Shown here: positions 8,410 through 16,965 of the stretch, one piece after another | Layout of the letters: every line of letters starts with the position of its first letter | Numbering within the stretch: the stretch's first letter is position 1 | Notes under the pieces: model-generated | Told to the model about the DNA's origin: nothing | Seen by the model: the letters and a program-made list of their open reading frames with translations, nothing else | The model's database searches: none | Source of the DNA: Lachnospiraceae bacterium | Lineage (GTDB): Bacteria > Bacillota > Clostridia > Lachnospirales > Lachnospiraceae | DNA length: 41,895 nucleotides | Reading direction: 5' to 3' | NCBI GenBank assembly: GCA_021770785.1 | Contig: JAETQH010000037.1 | Span: 1 to 41,895, forward strand | Translations under genes and position numbers: made by a program

Positions 8410-9483
8410 ATGCGGGAATTTACCATTACCTCCAATGAGGCAAACCAGCGTTTTGACAAATATTTAAAAAAGCTTCTCTGCAATGCGCCGGGCAGCTTCA
8501 TTTACAAAATGCTGCGAAAAAAGAATATTGTGCTGAACGGAAAAAAAGCGGACGGTACGGAAAAATTAAATGCCGGGGACGCGGTAAAGCTGTTTTTGTC
8601 CGAGGAAACCTTTGAAAAATTCAGCGGAACCGCAAAAACCTCCACGGAGTTTGAAGAGTTAAAGAAACTTTCGAACCTCTTAAAGCAGGGGAAACCAGAG
8701 CTTAAAGTAATTTATGAAGATGTTCATGTTATCATCATCAACAAGCCCTCCGGCATGTTATCCCAGAAGGCCAAACGGGAAGATATTTCCGCTAATGAAT
8801 ATCTGTTAGCCTATCTGATCGGAAAAGGGGAACTGACAGAAGAGATGCTGCGCACCTTCCGTCCCTCCGTCTGCAACCGCTTAGACAGAAATACCTCCGG
8901 GCTTTTACTTGCGGGAAAGACCTTAGAGGGGCTTCAGCAGATGGCGGAGGCTCTAAAGCAGCGTTCCGTACAGAAATATTACCGCTGCATTGTGGCGGGA
9001 GAGGTGACGGAGGCTTCCCATCTGAAAGGATGGCTGAAAAAGGACGAAAAAACCAATCAGGTAACGGTTTTACGGGAGTGCCCTAAGGGACAGTCGGAAG
9101 GGGTGGAAGGCAAAGAACTTTTCCCGGAACTTTTCCAAGAAAAGTTCCAGGAAAAATTCCTTCCCATTGAGACGGAATACCGCCCCATACAGGTGCTAAA
9201 GGGCTATACGGAATTGGAGGTTCACCTTATCACGGGACGCTCCCATCAGATAAGGGCGCATTTAGCCTCCATCGGCCATCCCATTGTAGGGGATTTAAAA
9301 TATGGAAAGAAACAGGTAAACGACAGGTTCAAAAAAGAGGTTCAGGTAACTTCCCAGCTGCTTCATGCTTACCGTATGGTGTTTCCCAATGGCATTATGG
9401 GAGATTCGGAGATGCCTCTTGAAATTACAGCCCCCTATGGGGAGGATTTTAAACGTACCTTAAGGTTTATAGCTGATACATAA
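8410..9483 (+). CDS. RluA-family pseudouridine synthase (RluC/RluD-like)
   Basis: The 357-residue protein has an S4-like RNA-binding N-terminus (residues 1-65) and an RluA catalytic domain with the catalytic aspartate Asp159 in CNRLDRNTSGLLLAG. The C-terminal TGRSHQIRAHLASIGHPIVGD motif region is clear. It modifies uridines of large-subunit rRNA or tRNA. The target cannot be fixed from sequence. Residues about 234-251 form a repetitive insert (ELFPELFQEKFQEKF) encoded by direct and inverted repeats at 9115-9148, which looks like a recently gained loop. The gene probably belongs to the same transcript as its neighbours, ending with recU. Confidence 0.92.
   Translation: MREFTITSNEANQRFDKYLKKLLCNAPGSFIYKMLRKKNIVLNGKKADGTEKLNAGDAVKLFLSEETFEKFSGTAKTSTEFEELKKLSNLLKQGKPELKVIYEDVHVIIINKPSGMLSQKAKREDISANEYLLAYLIGKGELTEEMLRTFRPSVCNRLDRNTSGLLLAGKTLEGLQQMAEALKQRSVQKYYRCIVAGEVTEASHLKGWLKKDEKTNQVTVLRECPKGQSEGVEGKELFPELFQEKFQEKFLPIETEYRPIQVLKGYTELEVHLITGRSHQIRAHLASIGHPIVGDLKYGKKQVNDRFKKEVQVTSQLLHAYRMVFPNGIMGDSEMPLEITAPYGEDFKRTLRFIADT
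9115..9148. repeat. Palindromic insert inside the RluA-type gene
   Basis: GAACTTTTCC occurs at 9115-9124 and again at 9127-9136. The second copy is also the left arm of a perfect inverted repeat: GGAACTTTTC (9126-9135), loop CAA, GAAAAGTTCC (9139-9148). The insert stays in frame and adds a short acidic and aromatic loop. Confidence 0.7.
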
Positions 9484-9502
9484 GAAAAGCGAGGAAAATG
9501 TC

Positions 9503-10036
9503 ATGGCAACATGGAACTCCAGGGGGCTTCGGGGCTCCACCTTAGAGGAATTTATTAACCGTACCAATGAAAAATATTTAGAGAACGGATTGGCATTAAT
9601 CCAGAAAGTGCCCACCCCCATTACACCCATTAACATTGATAAGGAGACGAGGCATATCACCTTAGCCTATTTCGACCAGAAAAGTACCGTAGATTATATC
9701 GGGGCGGTGCAGGGTATACCGGTGTGCTTCGACGCTAAGGAGTGTGCCACCGATACCTTCCCTCTTCAGAATATTCATGAACATCAGGTGGAATTTATGA
9801 AGAACTTTGAGAAACAGGGGGGCGTTGCCTTTTTCTTAATCAGCTTTACCCATAAAGATGAATTTTACTACCTGCGCTTAAAAAAAATGCTGGAATTCTG
9901 GCAGAGGGCAAAGGAGGGGGGACGGAAGAGTTTCCGCTATGAAGAACTGGAACCGGATTTTTTCCTGCCTCAGGGAAAAGGAGTGTTAGTTCCCTATCTG
10001 GATACTTTGCAGAAGGATTTGTTTACCAGGGATTGA
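9503..10036 (+). CDS. recU: Holliday junction resolvase RecU
   Basis: The 177-residue protein is the Gram-positive Holliday junction resolvase that cuts four-way DNA junctions in recombination and chromosome segregation. The family N-terminus (NSRGLRGSTLEEFINRTNE) and the restriction-fold catalytic core are visible, with Asp in KSTVDYIG and the DAKE motif in VCFDAKEC. C-terminal FFLPQGKG is also conserved. Length fits RecU. It starts 19 bases after the pseudouridine synthase with an AGGAAAA-type ribosome site. Its stop codon overlaps the -35 box of the histidine promoter. In many relatives recU lies beside a penicillin-binding protein gene, which is absent here. Confidence 0.93.
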   Translation: MATWNSRGLRGSTLEEFINRTNEKYLENGLALIQKVPTPITPINIDKETRHITLAYFDQKSTVDYIGAVQGIPVCFDAKECATDTFPLQNIHEHQVEFMKNFEKQGGVAFFLISFTHKDEFYYLRLKKMLEFWQRAKEGGRKSFRYEELEPDFFLPQGKGVLVPYLDTLQKDLFTRD

Positions 10037-10061
10037 CAAGGGCTGGTTTTTCTCATATAAT
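10033..10061 (+). promoter_or_regulatory. Consensus sigma-A promoter of the his operon
   Basis: TTGACA (10033-10038), a 17-base spacer and TATAAT (10056-10061) match the sigma-A consensus exactly. The -35 box overlaps the recU stop codon. Transcription should begin near 10068 and run into hisZ. Such a strong promoter suggests control by a repressor. Confidence 0.88.
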
Positions 10062-10079
10062 AAACAAAGTTTCATGTGG

Positions 10080-10103
10080 TAGCATGTTAGCAAATTAGCA
10101 CAC
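10080..10103 (+). promoter_or_regulatory. Candidate operator: three TAGCA repeats with 8-bp period
   Basis: TAGCA occurs at 10080, 10088 and 10096, exactly eight bases apart, and a further TA follows at 10104. The array lies about 12-35 bases past the predicted transcription start. TrpR-family repressors bind tandem short sites eight bases apart, as in the E. coli trp operator, and YerC-type members of that family occur with his genes in Firmicutes. A repressor site is therefore a plausible inference. Confidence 0.55.
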
Positions 10104-10123
10104 TAAAGTAGAGGTTATTTTTT

Positions 10124-11311
10124 ATGAAAAGACAGTTGTTACATACGCCGGAGGGAGTCCGGGACATTTACAATGAGGAATGTGAAAAAAAGCTGATGCT
10201 GCAGGAAAAACTGCATCAGACCTTAAAACACTACGGTTATCATCCCATTCAGACACCAACCTTCGAATTTTTCGATATTTTCGGCAGGGAAATCGGAACA
10301 ACGCCTTCGAGAGATTTATATAAATTTTTTGATAGGGAGGGAAATACCCTTGTATTGCGGCCGGATATCACACCTTCCATTGCCCGTTGTGCGGCAAAAT
10401 ATTTCGGGGAAGAGAATATGCCCATACGCCTCTGCTATATGGGAAATACCTTCATCAATAACAGCAGTTATCAAGGAAGGCTGAAGGAGAGCACCCAGCT
10501 GGGCGCCGAGCTGTTAGGGGATTCTTCCGTGGATGCAGATGCGGAAATTATTGCCATGGTGGCGGACTGCCTGCAGCATGCCGGATTGAAGGAGTTTCAG
10601 CTTTCCATCGGCCACGCAGATTTCTTCCGGGGCTTAATGGAGACGGCAGGCTTAGAGGAAGAGCAGGAAGAGGAACTGCGGGAGCTGATTTCCAACAAAA
10701 ATTATTTCGGCGTGGCGGAGTTCGTGGAAACCCTGAACTTAAACGATAACTTAAAGAAGCTTTTTAACATGTTGGGAAATCTCTATAACGGCTCTGATGA
10801 ATTTACGGAAGCGAAGCAGTGTGCTGCAGAATCTCCCCGGATTTTAAGTGCCATAGAACGGTTAGAGGAACTGCATGGACTGCTGAAAATTTACGGGATT
10901 GAAAAATATGTTTCCTTTGAGCTGGGAATGGTCAGCGATTACCAGTACTATACCGGAATTATTTTTGCGGGCTATACCTTTGGCAGCGGAGAGGCAATCG
11001 TAAAGGGCGGACGGTACGACAAACTTTTAACGTATTTCGGAAAAAATTCTGTTTCCATCGGTTTTGCCGTGGTAATTGACCAGCTGTTAGCAGCCCTTTC
11101 CAGACAGAAAATCGAATTTTCCATCAACCATCAGACTCTCTTGATTGTATATGCGCCGGAATACCGCAGTGAGGCAATCAGGCATGCGAAGGAGCAGAGA
11201 GCGGAGGGCAGGGCAGTGGAGCTGATTGCCCGCCAGGGAGAAATGAGTAAAGAGGATTACACCGCATATGCCGAAAGAAACTGCATTGCGGAGCTTCGTT
11301 TCCTCATCTAG
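10124..11311 (+). CDS. hisZ: ATP phosphoribosyltransferase regulatory subunit HisZ
   Basis: The 395-residue protein is a catalytically inactive relative of histidyl-tRNA synthetase that complexes with short HisG to form active, histidine-sensitive ATP phosphoribosyltransferase, the first step of histidine synthesis. Synthetase-like motif 2 (YKFFDREGNTLVLRPDITPSIAR) and the YYTGIIFAGYTFGSGEAIVKGGRYD region are recognisable, and there is no full anticodon-binding domain. A GAGG ribosome site is nine bases before the ATG. As first gene of the operon behind a consensus promoter, it pairs with hisG about 94 bases downstream. Confidence 0.93.
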   Translation: MKRQLLHTPEGVRDIYNEECEKKLMLQEKLHQTLKHYGYHPIQTPTFEFFDIFGREIGTTPSRDLYKFFDREGNTLVLRPDITPSIARCAAKYFGEENMPIRLCYMGNTFINNSSYQGRLKESTQLGAELLGDSSVDADAEIIAMVADCLQHAGLKEFQLSIGHADFFRGLMETAGLEEEQEEELRELISNKNYFGVAEFVETLNLNDNLKKLFNMLGNLYNGSDEFTEAKQCAAESPRILSAIERLEELHGLLKIYGIEKYVSFELGMVSDYQYYTGIIFAGYTFGSGEAIVKGGRYDKLLTYFGKNSVSIGFAVVIDQLLAALSRQKIEFSINHQTLLIVYAPEYRSEAIRHAKEQRAEGRAVELIARQGEMSKEDYTAYAERNCIAELRFLI

Positions 11312-11405
11312 TCTCCTAATTATGGGTGTGTCAGTACACCGGGCTTGTGATTAGAAAAAAATGTCCGAATGGAACGTAAGTTAAATGGAAAGGTTTGGAA
11401 AAAAC

Positions 11406-12053
11406 ATGAAGGATATGAGATATCTTACTTTTGCCTTAGGCAAGGGCAGGCTTGCAAAAAAGACCCTCGAAATGTTCGAGCAGATTGGAATTACCTGTGA
11501 GGAAATGAAGGATAAGGATACCAGAAAGCTGATTTTTGTTAATGAAGAATTGAAACTGCGCTTCTTCTTGGCAAAGGGGCCTGATGTGCCGACCTATGTG
11601 GAGTATGGCGCTGCCGATATCGGCGTGGTGGGAAAAGACACGATTTTGGAAGAGGGCAGAAACATTTACGAAGTGCTGGATTTAGGCTTTGGAAAATGCC
11701 GCATGTGTATCTGCGGCCCGGCGGAGGCGAAGGAACTGTTGCAGCACCATGAATTGATCCGGGTGGCTACTAAATACCCTCATATTGCCAAGGACTATTT
11801 TTACAATAAAAAACATCAGACGGTGGAAATTATCAAGCTCAACGGCTCCATCGAGTTAGCGCCCATTGTAGGGCTTTCCGAGGTCATCTGCGATATCGTG
11901 GAGACAGGTTCTACCTTAAAGGAAAACGGGCTTACGGTGTTAGAAGAGGTATGTCCGCTGTCCGCACGGATGGTGGTAAACCAGGTGAGCATGAAGATGG
12001 AAAATGAGCGGATTACAAAACTGATTTCCGATTTGAAGACAGTAATCTCTTAA
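11406..12053 (+). CDS. hisG: ATP phosphoribosyltransferase catalytic subunit (short form)
   Basis: The 215-residue enzyme joins ATP and PRPP to give phosphoribosyl-ATP. The N-terminal [14 protein letters not shown], the [13 protein letters not shown] segment and the PRPP-binding region around [16 protein letters not shown] are diagnostic. It lacks the C-terminal regulatory domain of long HisG, so it needs HisZ, which is encoded just upstream. The start is uncertain: ATG codons at 11385, 11406 and 11415 are in frame. 11406 is chosen because AGG (11391-11393) and TTGGA lie upstream and because short HisG proteins normally begin near here. Confidence 0.93.
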   Translation: MKDMRYLTFALGKGRLAKKTLEMFEQIGITCEEMKDKDTRKLIFVNEELKLRFFLAKGPDVPTYVEYGAADIGVVGKDTILEEGRNIYEVLDLGFGKCRMCICGPAEAKELLQHHELIRVATKYPHIAKDYFYNKKHQTVEIIKLNGSIELAPIVGLSEVICDIVETGSTLKENGLTVLEEVCPLSARMVVNQVSMKMENERITKLISDLKTVIS

Positions 12054-12147
12054 GAATGGAGGTTTGCAGATTTAAATGACAACGGATGTTCGAGGATGAA
12101 ATTCTATAAGGTGAAAATTAAAAAACAGAAAGGCAGGTTGGCTTCAA

Positions 12148-13440
12148 GTGAGAATTTTAGAATTAACGGAAGAGACAAAAAGCAATATTTTGGAAAATCT
12201 TTTAAAGAGAAGCCCCAACTCCTATGGCGAGTTTGAGGGACGTGTCAGTGAGATTATTGAAAATGTCAGGACGAACCGTGATGCGGCAGTTTTTGAATAC
12301 ACGAAAAAATTTGACGGGGCGGATATCAATGCCGGAAATATTCTGGTGACGGAGGATGAAATTAAAGAAGCCTATGAGCAGGTGGACCCGAAACTTTTAG
12401 ATGTCATCCGTAAGGCTCTGGTCAATATCCGGGAATACCACGCAAAACAGCGCCAGTTTTCCTGGTTTGATTCGGAAGATTCCGGTATTATCTTAGGGCA
12501 GAAGGTGACGCCCTTAGAAAAAGTCGGTGTCTATGTACCGGGCGGAAAAGCGGCTTATCCCTCCTCTGTTTTGATGAATGTCATGCCTGCAAAGGTGGCA
12601 GGAGTAGGACGGATTGTTTTGACAACGCCTCCGGGAAAAGACGGAAAGGTGTATCCCTCCACTTTGGTGGCTGCGAAAGAAGCGGGGGTAGATGAGATTT
12701 ATAAAGTGGGCGGCGCGCAGGCAATCGCCGCCATGGCATTTGGTACGGAGAGTATTCCAAAGGTAGATAAAATCGTAGGGCCGGGAAATATTTATGTGGC
12801 GCTGGCAAAAAAAGCGGTGTTCGGTTACGTCAGTATTGATTCCATCGCAGGGCCAAGTGAGATTCTGGTGCTGGCGGACGAGACGGCAAATCCAAGGTTT
12901 GTGGCTGCGGATTTATTGTCTCAGGCGGAGCATGACGAGATGGCATCGGCCATTTTAGTTACCACTAGCAGGAAGTTGGCGGAGCAGGTTTCAGAAGAGA
13001 CAGAAAAATTCGTGGCAAAGCTGTCAAGAAAGCAGATTATTCAGGCGTCTCTGGACAATTACGGCTATATTTTAGTGGCAAAGGATTTAGAGGAAGCCAT
13101 CGTCACTGCCAATGAAATTGCTTCCGAACACTTAGAGATTGTCACGGCAAATCCCTTCGAGGTAATGACAAAAATCCGCAATGCGGGAGCGATTTTCCTC
13201 GGTACGTATTCCAGTGAGCCCTTAGGGGATTATTTTGCAGGTCCGAATCATGTACTGCCTACCAATGGAACGGCAAAATTTTTCTCACCCTTAAGCGTAG
13301 ACGATTTCATCAAGAAATCCAGCATTATCTCTTACTCAAGGGAGGCATTAGAGCCTGTATACAAGGATATCGTGCAGTTTGCGGAATGTGAACAGCTGAC
13401 CGCTCACGCGAATTCTATTCGGGTGCGGTTTGAAGATTAA
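12148..13440 (+). CDS. hisD: Histidinol dehydrogenase
   Basis: The 430-residue zinc enzyme oxidises histidinol to histidine in two NAD-dependent steps, the end of the pathway. The GVYVPGGKAAYPSSVLMN segment, GPGNIYVALAKK, IAGPSEILVLAD, LLSQAEHDE and SEHLEI motifs carry the nucleotide, substrate and zinc-binding residues, and the HVLPT stretch near the C-terminus is also conserved. It uses a GTG start at 12148 with an AGG ribosome site ten bases upstream. The 94-base gap after hisG shows no clear signal. Length is normal. Confidence 0.95.
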   Translation: MRILELTEETKSNILENLLKRSPNSYGEFEGRVSEIIENVRTNRDAAVFEYTKKFDGADINAGNILVTEDEIKEAYEQVDPKLLDVIRKALVNIREYHAKQRQFSWFDSEDSGIILGQKVTPLEKVGVYVPGGKAAYPSSVLMNVMPAKVAGVGRIVLTTPPGKDGKVYPSTLVAAKEAGVDEIYKVGGAQAIAAMAFGTESIPKVDKIVGPGNIYVALAKKAVFGYVSIDSIAGPSEILVLADETANPRFVAADLLSQAEHDEMASAILVTTSRKLAEQVSEETEKFVAKLSRKQIIQASLDNYGYILVAKDLEEAIVTANEIASEHLEIVTANPFEVMTKIRNAGAIFLGTYSSEPLGDYFAGPNHVLPTNGTAKFFSPLSVDDFIKKSSIISYSREALEPVYKDIVQFAECEQLTAHANSIRVRFED

Positions 13441-13550
13441 AGAAATTTTAAGTTCCATTTTTAGGGTATTCGTACTATAATAAAGATAAAGTTTGAAACG
13501 CAAGCTGCAATGCGGCGGAAGGTTTCAGTATGTAGAGCATGGAGGGTTCG

Positions 13551-14138
13551 ATGGACAGAAAGACGGAATATGTTCGAAAAACGAGGGAGACAGATATCTC
13601 TTTATCCATAAATATAGACGGCAGCGGAAAATCCGACATTGAGACAGGAATCGGATTTTTTAACCATATGTTAGAGGGCTTTGCCCGTCACGGTTTTTTT
13701 GATTTGGATGTCCGGGTGGAGGGGGATTTGGCAGTGGATTGCCATCACACCATCGAGGATACGGGAATCGTACTGGGAAATGCCATCAAAAAGGCGTTGA
13801 AAGGCAAAAAAGGAATCAAACGCTACGGCAGCTGTATTTTGCCCATGGACGAGACTTTAGTGCTCTGCGCCGTTGATTTGTCCGGGAGGCCGTATCTCTC
13901 TTTTGACGGTGCGTTTACCGTGGAAAAGGTAGGATATATGGACACAGAGATGGTAAAGGAATTTTTCTACGCAGTTTCTTACACTGCCGGGATGAATCTC
14001 CATATCAAGGTACTTTCAGCAGGCAATAATCATCATATGATAGAAGCCATGTTTAAGGCATTTGCAAGAGCCTTAGATGAAGCGACAGGTTACGATGGAC
14101 GTATTACCGATGTCCTGTCCACAAAGGGAAGTTTATAG
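13551..14138 (+). CDS. hisB: Imidazoleglycerol-phosphate dehydratase
   Basis: The 195-residue enzyme dehydrates imidazole glycerol phosphate to imidazole acetol phosphate. The metal-binding HxxxE-type motifs are visible: FFNHMLEGFARHG, DCHHTIEDTGIVLG and NNHHMIEAMFKAFARAL. It is the monofunctional form, without a fused histidinol phosphatase. The start at 13551 is preferred over an in-frame ATG at 13539 because GGAGGG (13541-13546) lies just before it and MDRKTEYVRKTRET fits the family opening. A TATAAT at 13476-13481 in the gap after hisD might be a weak internal promoter, but its -35 is poor. Confidence 0.94.
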   Translation: MDRKTEYVRKTRETDISLSINIDGSGKSDIETGIGFFNHMLEGFARHGFFDLDVRVEGDLAVDCHHTIEDTGIVLGNAIKKALKGKKGIKRYGSCILPMDETLVLCAVDLSGRPYLSFDGAFTVEKVGYMDTEMVKEFFYAVSYTAGMNLHIKVLSAGNNHHMIEAMFKAFARALDEATGYDGRITDVLSTKGSL

Positions 14139-14159
14139 GAAGGAAATAAAATACAGCAA

Positions 14160-15440
14160 ATGGAGCAGAAAAATATTGTTGCCACTATCTATTTAAAGGA
14201 TGGACAGGCAGTAAAGGGGCGGGAGGATACTACCCCCCTTGAGGATGTCATTCTTCTGGCAAAGCGTTATAATGACAGCGGTATTGACAAAATTATTGTT
14301 TTAGACTTATCGGAAGACGACGAGGAGCATGAGAAGAACATCAGTGTTATTCGGAACATTAACCGCAACGTGGAGATTAAGGTCTGTGCAGGCGGCAACA
14401 TTAACCGTTTCGAGGATATTAAGAAACTGATTTATGCAGGCTGTCTGCAGGTTATTGTAAACGGGGCAAAGCCAAACAGCATGGAGCTTGCGGAAGAGGC
14501 AAGCAAACGTTTTGGTAAGGACCGTATTTTAGTATCTGTTGAGAATGTAGATTTCATCTTTAAACACCAGAAAGAGATGAGCAATCATTTCCATGAGCTT
14601 TTGGTGTTAGACATACAGGTGCTGAATGCGGTGGAAAATATTACTGACGTGCCCTATGTGGTGTATTTTGAAGAGTGCGACTATAAGAAAATCATTGAGG
14701 TGTTAAGCCGCAGCAACGTTAGGGGAATCGCAGGAACCTTTATCAACGATCCCGACATCGACATTATGGAAATGAAATGCCAGCTTTCCGCAGCAGGCAT
14801 TAAGATGGATAATTTTGAGCCGGCGTTACAGTGGTCGGATTTCAAAAAAAATTCTGACGGTATGGTTCCGGTTATTGTTCAGGATTACCGTACCGACGAA
14901 GTCTTAATGTTAGCCTACATGAATGAAGAGGCTTTCAAGACCACCATCAGTATAGGAAAAATGACTTATTACAGCAGAAGTCGCGAGGAACTTTGGACGA
15001 AGGGCTTAACCTCCGGTCATATCCAGTACGTGAAATCCCTGACGGCCGATTGCGATTATGATACCATCTTAGCCAAGGTTTCTCAGGTGGGGGCTGCCTG
15101 CCATACCGGAAATCCCACCTGCTTTTTTAATGAGATTGTAAAGAAAGAGTATATCGAGAAAAACCCCTTAAAGGTGTTAGAGGACGTTTACGGTATTATC
15201 CTTGACCGTAAGAAGAACCCCAAGGAAGGCTCATACACCAACTATCTTTTTGACAAAGGAATTGATAAGATTTTAAAGAAAATCGGAGAAGAGGCAACGG
15301 AGATTATCATTGCGGCGAAAAATCCGGAGCCGGAGGAAATCAAGTATGAGATTTCTGATTTCCTGTATCACATGATGGTGCTTATGGCAGAAAAAGGTGT
15401 GACCTGGGAGGAGATTACACAGGAATTATCACAGAGGTAA
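14160..15440 (+). CDS. hisIE: Fusion of a degenerate HisF/HisA-like barrel with HisI and HisE
   Basis: The 426-residue protein has three parts. Residues 1-220 resemble the HisF/HisA barrel (IYLKDGQAVKG, VCAGGNI, VIVNGAKP), but the HisF catalytic Asp11 is Tyr11 and the Asp130 position appears as Glu128, so this part is probably not a cyclase or isomerase. Residues about 222-330 are HisI, phosphoribosyl-AMP cyclohydrolase, with metal residues in DCDYD (297-301) and Cys314 and Cys321. Residues about 335-426 are HisE, phosphoribosyl-ATP pyrophosphatase (EEATEIIIAAK, YEISDFLYHMM). HisI and HisE look active and carry out steps 2 and 3. The barrel may serve as scaffold. True hisA, hisF, hisH and hisC are absent from the window. 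Confidence 0.88.
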   Translation: MEQKNIVATIYLKDGQAVKGREDTTPLEDVILLAKRYNDSGIDKIIVLDLSEDDEEHEKNISVIRNINRNVEIKVCAGGNINRFEDIKKLIYAGCLQVIVNGAKPNSMELAEEASKRFGKDRILVSVENVDFIFKHQKEMSNHFHELLVLDIQVLNAVENITDVPYVVYFEECDYKKIIEVLSRSNVRGIAGTFINDPDIDIMEMKCQLSAAGIKMDNFEPALQWSDFKKNSDGMVPVIVQDYRTDEVLMLAYMNEEAFKTTISIGKMTYYSRSREELWTKGLTSGHIQYVKSLTADCDYDTILAKVSQVGAACHTGNPTCFFNEIVKKEYIEKNPLKVLEDVYGIILDRKKNPKEGSYTNYLFDKGIDKILKKIGEEATEIIIAAKNPEPEEIKYEISDFLYHMMVLMAEKGVTWEEITQELSQR

Positions 15441-15454
15441 AGTTGAAGGTTTAC

Positions 15455-16501
15455 ATGAACAATCATTCCAGCGGCAACATATCAAAAAATCGAAAAATTT
15501 ATATAGATTATCTTCGGGTGGCTGCCACCGTCTTTGTGATTGGAGTACATACGGTGTCCTTAGCCTCATCTATGCTAGAGAGGGGGACGGTTTCCTTTCA
15601 GGTGTTGGAAACTTTTGATTTCCTTTTTCTCTCCTGCAACCTTTTATTCATTATGATAAGTGGTGCCCTGCTCCTTCCGGTGCAGGGGGAGAGGGTGGGC
15701 GTTTTTTTCAGGAAACGTTTTTCGAAGGTGGCAATTCCCCTGGTGGTATATTACATTTTTTATGTCTGTGCCAAGGAGGGAATCCAGTGGATTTCTCCCA
15801 ATCACTGGTTTGCCCTGTTAAAGAGAATACTGATTGGGGCGCCGGAGGAAGCGCCGCATTTCTGGCTGGTGTATGTGATATTGTGGCTTTATGTGTTGAC
15901 GCCTTTTCTGCGCTGGCTGCTTTGGAATATCCCGGATACCGTGTTCTACGGCGTGATGGCGGTTATTTTTGCGGTGTGCGCTTTGGACACTTATCTGCCT
16001 CTGGCAGGGATTGCATCGCCTTTCGGCTGGTTTGTTGACAGCTTTGTAGGTGCCTTTCTGCTGGGCTATCTTTTGGATGGAAAATGCAGCCGGAAAGTGG
16101 AGAATCTGTTTCTGGCGGGCGGGGCAGTTTCTTTCCTTTTGTCCTGTTACTGGATTGCAGGAGTGGGGGAAAATTATGAGAATTATCTTTATAACAATTC
16201 TCCTTCCATGCTGCTGCTTTCTGCGGCAATTTTTCTTTTGGTGAAGCGTTTGGCAAAGGAGTGGAACACTTCTGCTGTGGTGGCTTTTTTGGGAAAATAC
16301 AGTTATTCCATTTTACTGATACATTGGGGTGTGCTGCATTTTGTGGTAAAACAGCTGCTTCATGTGAACGTGTTAAGCGGCGGTATCTGGGGTGGCTGCC
16401 TGCTTATGATGGCTTTGACGCTGGTGATTTCTGCAGCGGGGGCGTTTATCGTGGATAAGGTTTTTTTGCAGTGGTTAGAGCTGCCTTTCTGCAAAAAATA
16501 G
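15455..16501 (+). CDS. Acyltransferase 3 family membrane protein
   Basis: The 348-residue integral membrane protein has about ten hydrophobic spans. The N-terminal YIDYLRVAATVFVIGVHT contains the Arg21 and His32 typical of acyltransferase 3 enzymes, which add acetyl or other acyl groups to extracellular sugars, peptidoglycan or lipids. The acceptor is unknown. ATG 15455 with GAAGG five bases upstream is preferred over a TTG at 15443. It lies 14 bases after hisIE and may be transcribed with the his operon, but its function has no evident tie to histidine. A terminator hairpin follows. Confidence 0.88.
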   Translation: MNNHSSGNISKNRKIYIDYLRVAATVFVIGVHTVSLASSMLERGTVSFQVLETFDFLFLSCNLLFIMISGALLLPVQGERVGVFFRKRFSKVAIPLVVYYIFYVCAKEGIQWISPNHWFALLKRILIGAPEEAPHFWLVYVILWLYVLTPFLRWLLWNIPDTVFYGVMAVIFAVCALDTYLPLAGIASPFGWFVDSFVGAFLLGYLLDGKCSRKVENLFLAGGAVSFLLSCYWIAGVGENYENYLYNNSPSMLLLSAAIFLLVKRLAKEWNTSAVVAFLGKYSYSILLIHWGVLHFVVKQLLHVNVLSGGIWGGCLLMMALTLVISAAGAFIVDKVFLQWLELPFCKK

Positions 16502-16510
16502 GAGGAAGAA

Positions 16511-16541
16511 ATGGCTATGTGAAAGCGCATAGCCATTTTTC
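16511..16541 (+). terminator. Intrinsic terminator after the acyltransferase gene
   Basis: A nine-base stem, ATGGCTATG (16511-16519) and CATAGCCAT (16528-16536), is followed by a short T run. It would end transcripts coming from the his operon and the acyltransferase gene. Confidence 0.75.
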
Positions 16542-16620
16542 CGTTAGAAACATATTTTATCTGACTTCTATCATAAAATAATACAAACATATCTACGATA
16601 TGACGTGGAAAGGAAATTTT

Positions 16621-16965
16621 ATGACAGACGGTTATGCCGAACGGCGCAGGGAATATGTGGCGAATGTGCGGAAATCCTTTGAGGAAGAGCCGCAGTATGC
16701 GGGGAGAAGGCAGGAGGAAGAAAGGCAAACGGGGGAGTTTTTCTCCTTTTTTAAAATCAGGCTGTTTCTTGCGGTCTGCCTTTTGGGTGCATTCCTTTAT
16801 TGCCGTTATACCGGCACAAAAATTTTTCACTATTCGGCGGAGCAGATTGTGGAACTGGTTTCTGACAATCATTATTATACAAAATTAAAAAATTATGTTA
16901 TGATACAGGAAGGTTATGGGGCGGGAGCCTCAGACAGCGAAAAAAGAGAGGATATTTTTGAATGA
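16621..16965 (+). CDS. Small single-pass membrane protein, unknown function
   Basis: The 114-residue protein has a charged N-terminus rich in Arg and Glu, one predicted membrane span (about residues 45-62, RLFLAVCLLGAFLYCRY) and a C-terminal soluble part. No family was recognised. The ATG at 16621 is preferred over an in-frame ATG at 16600 because AAAGGAA lies just before it. Its stop overlaps the next start by four bases, so it is coupled to the radical SAM gene. The pattern suggests an operon-linked accessory protein. Confidence 0.7.
   Translation: MTDGYAERRREYVANVRKSFEEEPQYAGRRQEEERQTGEFFSFFKIRLFLAVCLLGAFLYCRYTGTKIFHYSAEQIVELVSDNHYYTKLKNYVMIQEGYGAGASDSEKREDIFE

Noticed and set aside
13453..13481. 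Internal promoter before hisB
   Set aside because: TATAAT is good but the -35 box matches at only two positions, so it is not listed as a feature.
16360..16872. - strand frame of 170 codons across the acyltransferase end
   Set aside because: It crosses a terminator and two better genes, and its composition is not protein-like.
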